64,000 nucleotides of DNA from Opisthocomus hoazin. Lineage: Eukaryota > Chordata > Aves > Opisthocomiformes > Opisthocomidae. The DNA lies in assembly GCF_030867145.1 (NCBI RefSeq), contig NC_134426.1:9176001-9240000 (forward strand), written 5' to 3'. Positions 39,150 to 51,790 of the stretch are shown in pieces (position 1 is the first letter of the stretch; each line of letters opens with the position of its first letter). The notes under the pieces are model-generated. The model was not told the origin of the DNA, made no database searches, and worked only from the letters and a program-made list of their open reading frames with translations. A program made the position numbers and the translations under genes.

Positions 39150-41920
39150 GGAAAGCTGTTGCTTAGCCTCATCTGCCCATGGCACTGCTCGCGCAGAGAG
39201 ACAGAGACTGGGGCTGCTTGCTTGTCTTGCCCCTTAAACTTCAAATGTATATTAGGTTGTTCGTGCTGGGCGCCTCCGGCAGCCCTGCACTGAAAATGCG
39301 AAAGTGTGCAGATAGCTCGCAGCCAGAAAGAGCTAGCCTGGAAAGCTGTTGCTCAGCCTCATCTGCCCATGGCACTGCTCGCACAGAGGCACAGAGACTG
39401 GGGCTGCTTGCTTGTCTTGCCACCTCAAAATTCAAATGTAGCTAAGGTGGTCCGTGCAGAGGGCTACTGCGGCGCTGCTCCGAAAATGCGAACGTCTGCA
39501 GATAGCTCGCAGCCAGAAAGAGCTAGCCTGGAAAGCTGTTGCTAAGCCTCATCTGCCCATGGCACTGCTCGCACAGAGGCACAGAGACTGGGGCTGCTTG
39601 CTTCTCTTTCCCGCTCAAACTTCAAACGTAAATTAGGTTGTCCTTGCAGGGGGCCTGCAGCAGACCTGGTGTGAAAATGTGAACGTCTGCAGATAGCTCG
39701 TAGGCAGAAAGAGCTAGCCTGGAAAGCTGTTGCTCAGCCTCATCTGCCCATGGCACTACTCGCACAGAGGCACAGAGACTTTGGCTGCTTGCTTGTCTTG
39801 CACACTCAAAATTCAGACGTAGATGAGGTGGTCTGTGCCGGGCGCTGCCGGCAGCCCTGCTCTGAATATGCGAACGTCTGCAGACAGATTGCAGGCAGAA
39901 AGAGCTAGCCTGGAAAGCTGTTGCTCAGCCTCATCAGTCCATGGCACTGCTCGCGCAGAGAGACAGAGACTGGGGCTTCTTGCTTGTCTTGCTACACCAA
40001 ACTTGGAAAGTCATTTGGGAATGAGGGAGGTCCCTGGCAGGCTCCTTTCACAGCCCTGCTTCGAAAATGTGAACGTCTGCAGATAGCTCGCAGCCAGAAA
40101 AAGCTGGCCTGTAAAGCTGTTGCTCAGCCTCATCTGCCCATTGCACTGCTCCCACAGAGGCACAGAGACTGGGGCTGCTTGCTTGTCTTGCCCCCTCAAA
40201 CTTCAAATGTAGCTTTGGGGGTCCGTGAAGGGGGCCTCTGGCAGCCCTGCTCCAAAAATGCGAACGTCTGCAGATAGCTCGCAGCCAGAAAGAGCTAGCC
40301 TGGAAAGCTGTTGCTCAGCCTTATCTGCCCATGGTACTGCTCGCACAGAGGCACAGACACTGGGGCTACTTGCTTGTCTTGCCTCCTCAAACTTCAAACG
40401 TAACTTTGGGGATCCCTGCAGGGGGCCTGCTGGAGCCTTGCTCCGAAAATGCGAACGTCTGCACACAGCTGGCAGCCAGAAAGAGCTAGCCTGGAAAGCA
40501 GTTGATCACCTTCATCTGCCCATGGCACTGCTCGCACAGAGGCACAGAGACTGGGGCTGCTTGCTTGTGTTGCACCCTCAAACTTCAAACATATCTTCTG
40601 GGGTCCATGCAGCGGGCTCCTGCAGGCCTGCTACGAATATGCGAATGTCTGCAGATAGCTCACAGCCAGAAAAAGCTAGCCTGGAAAGCTGTTGCTCAGC
40701 CTCATCTGCCCATGGCACTGCTCGCACAGAGGCACAGAGACTGAGGCTGCTTGCTTTTCTTGCCACCTCAAACTTCAAATATACCTTTGGGCGTTTGTAC
40801 AGGGGGCCTCCGGCAAGCCTGCTCTGAAAATGTGAACGTCTGCAGATAGCTCGCAGCCAGAAAGAGCTAGCCTGGAAAGCTGTTGCTTAGCCTCATCTGC
40901 CCATGGCACTGCTCGCACAGAGGCACAGAGACTGGGGCTGCTTGCTTGTCTTGCCCCTTAAACTTCAAATGTATATTAGGTTGTTCGTGCTGGGCGCCTC
41001 CGGCAGCCCTGCTCTGAAAATGCGAAAGTGTGCAGATAGCTCGCAGCCAGAAAGAGCTAGCCTGGAAAGCTGTTGCTCAGCCTCATCTGCCCATGGCACT
41101 GCTCGCACAGAGGCACAGAGACTGGGGCTGCTTGCTTGTCTTGCCACCTCAAAATTCAAATGTAGCTAAGGTGGTCCGTGCAGAGGGCTACTGCGGCGCT
41201 GCTCCGAAAATGCGAACGTCTGCAGATAGCTCGCAGCCAGAAAGAGCTAGCCTGGAAAGCTGTTGCTAAGCCTCATCTGCCCATGGCACTGCTCGCACAG
41301 AGGCACAGAGACTGGGGCTGCTTGCTTCTCTTTCCCGCTCAAACTTCAAACGTAAATTAGGTTGTCCTTGCAGGGGGCCTGCAGCAGACCTGGTGTGAAA
41401 ATGTGAACGTCTGCAGATAGCTCGTAGGCAGAAAGAGCTAGCCTGGAAAGCTGTTGCTCAGCCTCATCTGCCCATGGCACTACTCGCACAGAGGCACAGA
41501 GACTTTGGCTGCTTGCTTGTCTTGCACACTCAAAATTCAGACGTAGATGAGGTGGTCTGTGCCGGGCGCTGCCGGCAGCCCTGCTCTGAATATGCGAACG
41601 TCTGCAGACAGATTGCAGGCAGAAAGAGCTAGCCTGGAAAGCTGTTGCTCAGCCTCATCAGTCCATGGCACTGCTCGCGCAGAGAGACAGAGACTGGGGC
41701 TTCTTGCTTGTCTTGCTACACCAAACTTGGAAAGTCATTTGGGAATGAGGGAGGTCCCTGGCAGGCTCCTTTCACAGCCCTGCTTCGAAAATGTGAACGT
41801 CTGCAGATAGCTCGCAGCCAGAAAAAGCTGGCCTGTAAAGCTGTTGCTCAGCCTCATCTGCCCATTGCACTGCTCCCACAGAGGCACAGAGACTGGGGCT
41901 GCTTGCTTGTCTTGCCACCT
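39150..41920 (+). repeat. Nine-monomer duplication (period ~1724 bp)
   Basis: Sequence from about 39150-40200 recurs at about 40874-41920 with an offset of 1724 bp, equal to nine monomers, with only scattered differences. Matching variant monomers include 39823/41547 and 39306/41030. Confidence 0.85.
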
Positions 41921-44900
41921 CAAAATTAAAACGTAGGTTAGGGGGTCCGTGCTGGGAGCCTCCGGCAGCCCTGCTTTGAAAATGCGAACATCTGCAGATA
42001 GCTCGCAGGCAGAAAGAGCTAGCCTCGAAAGCTGTTGCTCAGTCTCATCTGCCCATGGTACTGCTCACACAGAGGCACAGAGACTGGGGCTGCTTGCTTG
42101 TCTTGCCACCTTCAACATCAAATGTATATTTGGGGGTCCGTGCAAAGGGCCTCTAGCAGCCCTGCTCTGAAAATGCGAACATCGGCAGATAGCTCGCAGA
42201 CAGAAAGCGCTAACCTGGAAAGATTTTGCTCAGCCTCATCTGCCCATGGCACTGCTCGCAGAGAGGCACAGAGACTGGGGCTGCTTGCTTGTCTTGCACA
42301 CTCAAAATTCAGACGTAGCTGAGGTGGTCTGTGCCGGGCGCTGACGGCAGCCCTGCTCTGAATATGCGAACGTCTGCAGAGAGATTGCAGGCAGAAAGAG
42401 CTAGCCTGGAAAGCTGTTGCTCAGCCTCATCTGCCCATGACACTGCTCACACAGAGGCACAGAGACTGGGGCTGCTTGCTTGTCTTGCCTCCTCAAACTT
42501 CAAACGTAGCTTTTGGGGTCGCTGCATGGGGCCGCTAGAGCCTTGCTCCGAAAATGCGAACATCTGCAGATAGCTGGCAGCCAGAAAGACCAAACCTGGA
42601 ACGCTGTTGCTCAGCCTCATCTGCCCATGGCAGTGCTCGCAGAGAGGCACAGAGACTAGTTCTGCTTTCTTGTCTTGCCACCTCAAAATTCAAATGTATC
42701 TAAGGTGGTCCGTGCAGGGGGCTACGGCGGCGCAGCTCCGAAAATGCGAACGTCTGCAGATAGTTCGCAGGCAGAAAGTGCTAGCCTCGAAAGCTGTTGC
42801 TCAGCCTCATCTGCCCATGGCACTGCTCGCACAGAGGCACAGAGACTGCGGCTGCTTCCTTGTCTTGCCACCTCAAAATTGAAATGTAGATAAGGTGGTC
42901 CGTGCAGAGGGCTATTGCGACGCTGCTCCGAAAATGCGAACGTCTGCAGATAGCTCGCAGCCAGACATAGGTAGCCTGGAAAGCTGTTGCTCAGCCTCAT
43001 CTGCCCATGGCACTGCTCGCACAGAGGCACAGAGACTTTGGCTGCTTGCTTGTCTTGCACACTCAAAATTCAGACGTAGCTGAGGTGGTCTGTGCCGGGC
43101 GCTGCCGGCAGCCCTGCTCTGAATATGCGAACGTCTGCAGACAGATTGCAGGCAGAAAGAGCTAGCCTGGAAAGCTGTTGCTCAGCCTCATCAGTCCATG
43201 GCACTGCTCGCGCAGAGAGACAGAGACTGGGGCTTCTTGCTTGTCTTGCTACACCAAACTTGGAAAGTCATTTGGGAATGAGGGAGGTCCCTGGCAGGCT
43301 CCTTTCACAACCCTGCTTCGAAAATGTGAACGTCTGCAGATAGCTCGCAGCCAGAAAAAGCTGGCCTGTAAAGCTGTTGCTCAGCCTCATCTGCCCATTG
43401 CACTGCTCCCACAGAGGCACAGAGACTGGGGCTGCTTGCTTGTCTTGCCACCTCAAACTTCAAACGTAGGTTAGGGGGTCCGTGCCGGGAGCCTCCGGCA
43501 GCCCTGCTTTGAAAATGCGAATGTCTGCAGATAGCTCGCAGCCAGAAAATGCTGGCCTGTAAAGCTGTTGCTCAGCCTCATCTGCCCATGACACTGCTCG
43601 CACAGAGGCACAGAGACTGGGGCTGCTTGCTTGTCTTGCCACCTCAAACTTCAAACGTAGCTTTTGGGGTCGCTGCATGGGGCCGCTGGAGCCTTGCTCC
43701 GAAAATGCGAACGTCTGCAGATAGCTGGCAGCCAGAAAGAGCTAGCCTGGAAAGCAGTTGATCACCTTCATCTGCCCATGGCACTGCTCGCACAGAGGCA
43801 CAGAGACTGGGGCTGCTTGCTTGTGTTGCACCCTCAAACTTCAAACATATCTTCTGGGGTCCATGCAGCGGGCTCCTGCAGGCCTGCTACGAATATGCAA
43901 ATGTCTGCAGATAGCTCACAGCCAGAAAGAGCTAGCCTGGAAAGCTGTTGGTCAGCCTCATCTGCCCATGGCACTGCTCGCACAGAGGCACAGAGACTGG
44001 GGCTGCTTGCTTGTCTTGCCACCTTCAACATCAAATGTATATTTGGGTGTCCGTGCAAAGGGCCTCTAGCAGCCCTGCTCTGAAAATGCGAACGTCTGCA
44101 GATAGCTGGCAGCCAGAAAGAGCTATCCTGGAAAGCTGTTGCTCAGCCTCATCTGCCCATGGCACTGCTCGCACAGAGGCACAGAGACTGGGGCTGCTTG
44201 CTTGTGTTGCACCCTCAAACTTCAAAAGTATCTTTGGGGTCCGTGCCTGAGGTCTCCAGCAGCCCTGCTCCGAATATGCGAACGTCTGCAGATAGATCGC
44301 AGACAGAAAGAGCTAGCCTGGAAAGCAGTTGCTCAGCCTCATCTGCCCATGGCACTGCTCGCACAGAGGCACAGAGACTTTGGCTGCTTGCTTGTCTTGC
44401 ACACTCAAAATTCAGACGTAGCTGAGGTGGTCTGTGCCGGGCGCTGCCGGCAGCCCTGCTCTGAATATGCGAACGTCTGCAGAGAGATTGCAGGCAGAAA
44501 GAGCTAGCCTGGAAAGCTGTTGCTCAGCCTCATCAGTCCATGGCACTGCTCGCACAGAGGCACAGAGACTGGGGCTGCTTGCTTGTCTTGCCACCTCAAA
44601 CTTCAAACGTAGCTTTTGGGGTCGCTGCATGGGGCCGCTAGAGCCTTGCTCCGAAAATGCGAACATCTGCAGATAGCTGGCAGCCAGAAAGACCAAACCT
44701 GGAACGCTGTTGCTCAGCCTCATCTGCCCATGGCAGTGCTCGCAGAGAGGCACAGAGACTAGTTCTGCTTTCTTGTCTTGCCACCTCAAAATTCAAATGT
44801 ATCTAAGGTGGTCCGTGCAGGGGGCTACGGCGGCGCAGCTCCGAAAATGCGAACGTCTGCAGATAGTTCGCAGGCAGAAAGTGCTAGCCTCGAAAGCTGT

Positions 44901-47900
44901 TGCTCAGCCTCATCTGCCCATGGCACTGCTCGCACAGAGGCACAGAGACTGCGGCTGCTTCCTTGTCTTGCCACCTCAAAATTGAAATGTAGATAAGGTG
45001 GTCCGTGCAGAGGGCTATTGCGACGCTGCTCCGAAAATGCGAACGTCTGCAGATAGCTCGCAGCCAGACATAGGTAGCCTGGAAAGCTGTTGCTCAGCCT
45101 CATCTGCCCATGGCACTGCTCGCAGAGAGGCACAGAGACTGGGGCTGCTTGCTTCTCTTTCCCCCTCAAACTTCAAACGTAAATTAGGTTGTCCTTGCAG
45201 GGGGCCTGCAGCAGACCTGGTGTGAAAATGCGAACGTCTGCAGATAGCTCGTAGGCAGAAAGAGCTAGCCTGGAAAGCTGTTGCTCAGCCTCATCTGCCC
45301 ATGGCACTACTCGCACAGAGGCACAGAGACTTTGGCTGCTTGCTTGTCTTGCACACTCAAAATTCAGACGTAGATGAGGTGGTCTGTGCCGGGCGCTGCC
45401 GGCAGCCCTGCTCTGAATATGCGAACGTCTGCAGACAGATTGCAGGCAGAAAGAGCTAGCCTGGAAAGCTGTTGCTCAGCCTCATCAGTCCATGGCACTG
45501 CTCGCGCAGAGAGACAGAGACTGGGGCTTCTTGCTTGTCTTGCTACACCAAACTTGGAAAGTCATTTGGGAATGAGGGAGGTCCCTGGCAGGCTCCTTTC
45601 ACAGCCCTGCTTCGAAAATGTGAACGTCTGCAGATAGCTCGCAGCCAGAAAAAGCTGGCCTGTAAAGCTGTTGCTCAGCCTCATCTGCCCATTGCACTGC
45701 TCCCACAGAGGCACAGAGACTGGGGCTGCTTGCTTGTCTTGCCACCTCAAAATTAAAACGTAGGTTAGGGGGTCCGTGCTGGGAGCCTCCGGCAGCCCTG
45801 CTTTGAAAATGCGAACATCTGCAGATAGCTCGCAGGCAGAAAGAGCTAGCCTCGAAAGCTGTTGCTCAGTCTCATCTGCCCATGGTACTGCTCACACAGA
45901 GGCACAGAGACTGGGGCTGCTTGCTTGTCTTGCCACCTTCAACATCAAATGTATATTTGGGGGTCCGTGCAAAGGGCCTCTAGCAGCCCTGCTCTGAAAA
46001 TGCGAACATCGGCAGATAGCTCGCAGACAGAAAGCACTAACCTGGAAAGATTTTGCTCAGCCTCATCTGCCCATGGCACTGCTCGCAGAGAGGCACAGAG
46101 ACTGGGGCTGCTTGCTTGTCTTGCACACTCAAAATTCAGACGTAGCTGAGGTGGTCTGTGCCGGGCGCTGACGGCAGCCCTGCTCTGAATATGCGAACGT
46201 CTGCAGAGAGATTGCAGGCAGAAAGAGCTAGCCTGGAAAGCTGTTGCTCAGCCTCATCTGCCCATGACACTGCTCGCACAGAGGCACAGAGACTGGGGCT
46301 GCTTGCTTGTCTTGCCTCCTCAAACTTCAAACGTAGCTTTTGGGGTCGCTGCATGGGGCCGCTAGAGCCTTGCTCCGAAAATGCGAACATCTGCAGATAG
46401 CTGGCAGCCAGAAAGACCAAACCTGGAACGCTGTTGCTCAGCCTCATCTGCCCATGGCAGTGCTCGCAGAGAGGCACAGAGACTAGTTCTGCTTTCTTGT
46501 CTTGCCACCTCAAAATTCAAATGTATCTAAGGTGGTCCGTGCAGGGGGCTACGGCGGCGCAGCTCCGAAAATGCGAACGTCTGCAGATAGTTCGCAGGCA
46601 GAAAGTGCTAGCCTCGAAAGCTGTTGCTCAGCCTCATCTGCCCATGGCACTGCTCGCACAGAGGCACAGAGACTGCGGCTGCTTCCTTGTATTGCCACCT
46701 CAAAATTGAAATGTAGATAAGGTGGTCCGTGCAGAGGGCTATTGCGACGCTGCTCCGAAAATGCGAACGTCTGCAGATAGCTCGCAGCCAGACATAGGTA
46801 GCCTGGAAAGCTGTTGCTCAGCCTCATCTGCCCATGGCACTGCTCACACAGAGGCACAGAGACTGGGGCTGCTTGCTGGTCTTGTCCCCTCCAAATTCAA
46901 GCGTAGCTTAGGTGGTCCTTGCAGGGGGCCTCCGGCAGGCCTTCTCCGAAAATGCGAACGTCTGCAGATAGCTCGCAGCCAGAAAGAGCTAGCCTGGAAA
47001 GCTGTTGCTCAGCCTCATCTGCCCATGGCATTGCTCGCACAGAGGCACAGAGACTGGGGCTGCTTGCTTGTGTTGCACCCTCAAACTTCAAAAGTATTTT
47101 GGGGTCCGTGTCTGAGGTCTCCAGCAGCCCTGCTCCGAATATGCGAACGTCTGCAGATAGATCGCAGACAGAAAGAGCTAGCCTGGAAAGCAGTTGCTCA
47201 GCCTCATCTGCCCATGGCACTGCTCGCACAGAGGCACAGAGACTTTGGCTGCTTGCTTGTCTTGCACACTCAAAATTCAGACGTAGCTGAGGTGGTCTGT
47301 GCCGGGCGCTGCCGGCAGCCCTGCTCTGAATATGCGAACGTCTGCAGACAGATTGCAGGCAGAAAGAGCTAGCCTGGAAAGCTGTTGCTCAGCCTCATCA
47401 GTCCATGGCACTGCTCGCGCAGAGAGACAGAGACTGGGGCTTCTTGCTTGTCTTGCTACACCAAACTTGGAAAGTCATTTGGGAATGAGGGAGGTCCCTG
47501 GCAGGCTCCTTTCACAGCCCTGCTTCGAAAATGTGAACGTCTGCAGATAGCTCGCAGCCAGAAAAAGCTGGCCTGGAAAGCTGTTGCTCAGCCTCATCTG
47601 CCCATTGCACTGCTCCCACAGAGGCACAGAGACTGGGGCTGCTTGCTTGTCTTGCCACCTCAAACTTCAAACGTAGGTTAGGGGGTCCGTGCCGGGAGCC
47701 TCCGGCAGCCCTGCTTTGAAAATGCGAATGTCTGCAGATAGCTCGCAGCCAGAAAAAGCTGGCCTGTAAAGCTGTTGCTCAGCCTCATCTGCCCATGACA
47801 CTGCTCGCACAGAGGCACAGAGACTGGGGCTGCTTGCTTGTCTTGCCACCTCAAACTTCAAACGTAGCTTTTGGGGTCGCTGCATGGGGCCGCTGGAGCC

Positions 47901-50900
47901 TTGCTCCGAAAATGCGAACGTCTGCAGATAGCTGGCAGCCAGAAAGAGCTAGCCTGGAAAGCAGTTGATCACCTTCATCTGCCCATGGCACTGCTCGCAC
48001 AGAGGCACAGAGACTGGGGCTGCTTGCTTGTGTTGCACCCTCAAACTTCAAAAGTATCTTTGGGGTCCGTGCCTGAGGTCTCCAGCAGCCCTGCTCCGAA
48101 TATGCGAACGTCTGCAGATAGATCGCAGACAGAAAGAGCTAGCCTGGAAAGCAGTTGCTCAGCCTCATCTGCCCATGGCACTGCTCGCACAGAGGCACAG
48201 AGACTTTGGCTGCTTGCTTGTCTTGCACACTCAAAATTCAGACGTAGCTGAGGTGGTCTGTGCCGGGCGCTGCCGGCAGCCCTGCTCTGAATATGCGAAC
48301 GTCTGCAGAGAGATTGCAGGCAGAAAGAGCTAGCCTGGAAAGCTGTTGCTCAGCCTCATCAGTCCATGGCACTGCTCGCACAGAGGCACAGAGACTGGGG
48401 CTGCTTGCTTGTCTTGCCTCCTCAAACTTCAAACGTAGCTTTTGGGGTCGCTGCATGGGGCCGCTAGAGCCTTGCTCCGAAAATGCGAACATCTGCAGAT
48501 AGCTGGCAGCCAGAAAGACCAAACCTGGAACGCTGTTGCTCAGCCTCATCTGCCCATGGCAGTGCTCGCAGAGAGGCACAGAGACTAGTTCTGCTTTCTT
48601 GTCTTGCCACCTCAAAATTCAAATGTATCTAAGGTGGTCCGTGCAGGGGGCTACGGCGGCGCAGCTCCGAAAATGCGAACGTCTGCAGATAGTTCGCAGG
48701 CAGAAAGTGCTAGCCTCGAAAGCTGTTGCTCAGCCTCATCTGCCCATGGCACTGCTCGCACAGAGGCACAGAGACTGCGGCTGCTTCCTTGTCTTGCCAC
48801 CTCAAAATTGAAATGTAGATAAGGTGGTCCGTGCAGAGGGCTATTGCGACGCTGCTCCGAAAATGCGAACGTCTGCAGATAGCTCGCAGCCAGACATAGG
48901 TAGCCTGGAAAGCTGTTGCTCAGCCTCATCTGCCCATGGCACTGCTCGCAGAGAGGCACAGAGACTGGGGCTGCTTGCTTCTCTTTCCCCCTCAAACTTC
49001 AAACGTAAATTAGGTTGTCCTTGCAGGGGGCCTGCAGCAGACCTGGTGTGAAAATGCGAACGTCTGCAGATAGCTCGTAGGCAGAAAGAGCTAGCCTGGA
49101 AAGCTGTTGCTCAGCCTCATCTGCCCATGGCACTACTCGCACAGAGGCACAGAGACTTTGGCTGCTTGCTTGTCTTGCACACTCAAAATTCAGACGTAGA
49201 TGAGGTGGTCTGTGCCGGGCGCTGCCGGCAGCCCTGCTCTGAATATGCGAACGTCTGCAGACAGATTGCAGGCAGAAAGAGCTAGCCTGGAAAGCTGTTG
49301 CTCAGCCTCATCAGTCCATGGCACTGCTCGCGCAGAGAGACAGAGACTGGGGCTTCTTGCTTGTCTTGCTACACCAAACTTGGAAAGTCATTTGGGAATG
49401 AGGGAGGTCCCTGGCAGGCTCCTTTCACAGCCCTGCTTCGAAAATGTGAACGTCTGCAGATAGCTCGCAGCCAGAAAAAGCTGGCCTGTAAAGCTGTTGC
49501 TCAGCCTCATCTGCCCATTGCACTGCTCCCACAGAGGCACAGAGACTGGGGCTGCTTGCTTGTCTTGCCACCTCAAAATTAAAACGTAGGTTAGGGGGTC
49601 CGTGCTGGGAGCCTCCGGCAGCCCTGCTTTGAAAATGCGAACATCTGCAGATAGCTCGCAGGCAGAAAGAGCTAGCCTCGAAAGCTGTTGCTCAGTCTCA
49701 TCTGCCCATGGTACTGCTCACACAGAGGCACAGAGACTGGGGCTGCTTGCTTGTCTTGCCACCTTCAACATCAAATGTATATTTGGGGGTCCGTGCAAAG
49801 GGCCTCTAGCAGCCCTGCTCTGAAAATGCGAACATCGGCAGATAGCTCGCAGACAGAAAGCACTAACCTGGAAAGATTTTGCTCAGCCTCATCTGCCCAT
49901 GGCACTGCTCGCAGAGAGGCACAGAGACTGGGGCTGCTTGCTTGTCTTGCACACTCAAAATTCAGACGTAGCTGAGGTGGTCTGTGCCGGGCGCTGACGG
50001 CAGCCCTGCTCTGAATATGCGAACGTCTGCAGAGAGATTGCAGGCAGAAAGAGCTAGCCTGGAAAGCTGTTGCTCAGCCTCATCTGCCCATGACACTGCT
50101 CGCACAGAGGCACAGAGACTGGGGCTGCTTGCTTGTCTTGCCTCCTCAAACTTCAAACGTAGCTTTTGGGGTCGCTGCATGGGGCCGCTAGAGCCTTGCT
50201 CCGAAAATGCGAACATCTGCAGATAGCTGGCAGCCAGAAAGACCAAACCTGGAACGCTGTTGCTCAGCCTCATCTGCCCATGGCAGTGCTCGCAGAGAGG
50301 CACAGAGACTAGTTCTGCTTTCTTGTCTTGCCACCTCAAAATTCAAATGTATCTAAGGTGGTCCGTGCAGGGGGCTACGGCGGCGCAGCTCCGAAAATGC
50401 GAACGTCTGCAGATAGTTCGCAGGCAGAAAGTGCTAGCCTCGAAAGCTGTTGCTCAGCCTCATCTGCCCATGGCACTGCTCGCACAGAGGCACAGAGACT
50501 GCGGCTGCTTCCTTGTATTGCCACCTCAAAATTGAAATGTAGATAAGGTGGTCCGTGCAGAGGGCTATTGCGACGCTGCTCCGAAAATGCGAACGTCTGC
50601 AGATAGCTCGCAGCCAGACATAGGTAGCCTGGAAAGCTGTTGCTCAGCCTCATCTGCCCATGGCACTGCTCACACAGAGGCACAGAGACTGGGGCTGCTT
50701 GCTGGTCTTGTCCCCTCCAAATTCAAGCGTAGCTTAGGTGGTCCTTGCAGGGGGCCTCCGGCAGGCCTTCTCCGAAAATGCGAACGTCTGCAGATAGCTC
50801 GCAGCCAGAAAGAGCTAGCCTGGAAAGCTGTTGCTCAGCCTCATCTGCCCATGGCATTGCTCGCACAGAGGCACAGAGACTGGGGCTGCTTGCTTGTGTT

Positions 50901-51790
50901 GCACCCTCAAACTTCAAAAGTATTTTGGGGTCCGTGTCTGAGGTCTCCAGCAGCCCTGCTCCGAATATGCGAACGTCTGCAGATAGATCGCAGACAGAAA
51001 GAGCTAGCCTGGAAAGCAGTTGCTCAGCCTCATCTGCCCATGGCACTGCTCGCACAGAGGCACAGAGACTTTGGCTGCTTGCTTGTCTTGCACACTCAAA
51101 ATTCAGACGTAGCTGAGGTGGTCTGTGCCGGGCGCTGCCGGCAGCCCTGCTCTGAATATGCGAACGTCTGCAGACAGATTGCAGGCAGAAAGAGCTAGCC
51201 TGGAAAGCTGTTGCTCAGCCTCATCAGTCCATGGCACTGCTCGCGCAGAGAGACAGAGACTGGGGCTTCTTGCTTGTCTTGCTACACCAAACTTGGAAAG
51301 TCATTTGGGAATGAGGGAGGTCCCTGGCAGGCTCCTTTCACAGCCCTGCTTCGAAAATGTGAACGTCTGCAGATAGCTCGCAGCCAGAAAAAGCTGGCCT
51401 GGAAAGCTGTTGCTCAGCCTCATCTGCCCATTGCACTGCTCCCACAGAGGCACAGAGACTGGGGCTGCTTGCTTGTCTTGCCACCTCAAACTTCAAACGT
51501 AGGTTAGGGGGTCCGTGCCGGGAGCCTCCGGCAGCCCTGCTTTGAAAATGCGAATGTCTGCAGATAGCTCGCAGCCAGAAAAAGCTGGCCTGTAAAGCTG
51601 TTGCTCAGCCTCATCTGCCCATGACACTGCTCGCACAGAGGCACAGAGACTGGGGCTGCTTGCTTGTCTTGCCACCTCAAACTTCAAACGTAGCTTTTGG
51701 GGTCGCTGCATGGGGCCGCTGGAGCCTTGCTCCGAAAATGCGAACGTCTGCAGATAGCTGGCAGCCAGAAAGAGCTAGCCTGGAAAGCAG
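41374..51790 (+). repeat. Twenty-monomer higher-order repeat, period ~3826 bp
   Basis: Distinctive monomer variants recur with an offset of 3826-3827 bp (20 monomers). Examples are 41547, 45374 and 49200, and 42895, 46722 and 50548. The pair about 44139-47960 and 47965-51790 is a direct tandem duplication that appears almost identical wherever I compared it. The copy starting near 41.4 kb matches too, but has a two-monomer loss near 43.0 kb compensated by a two-monomer gain near 43.8-44.1 kb. Confidence 0.9.
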
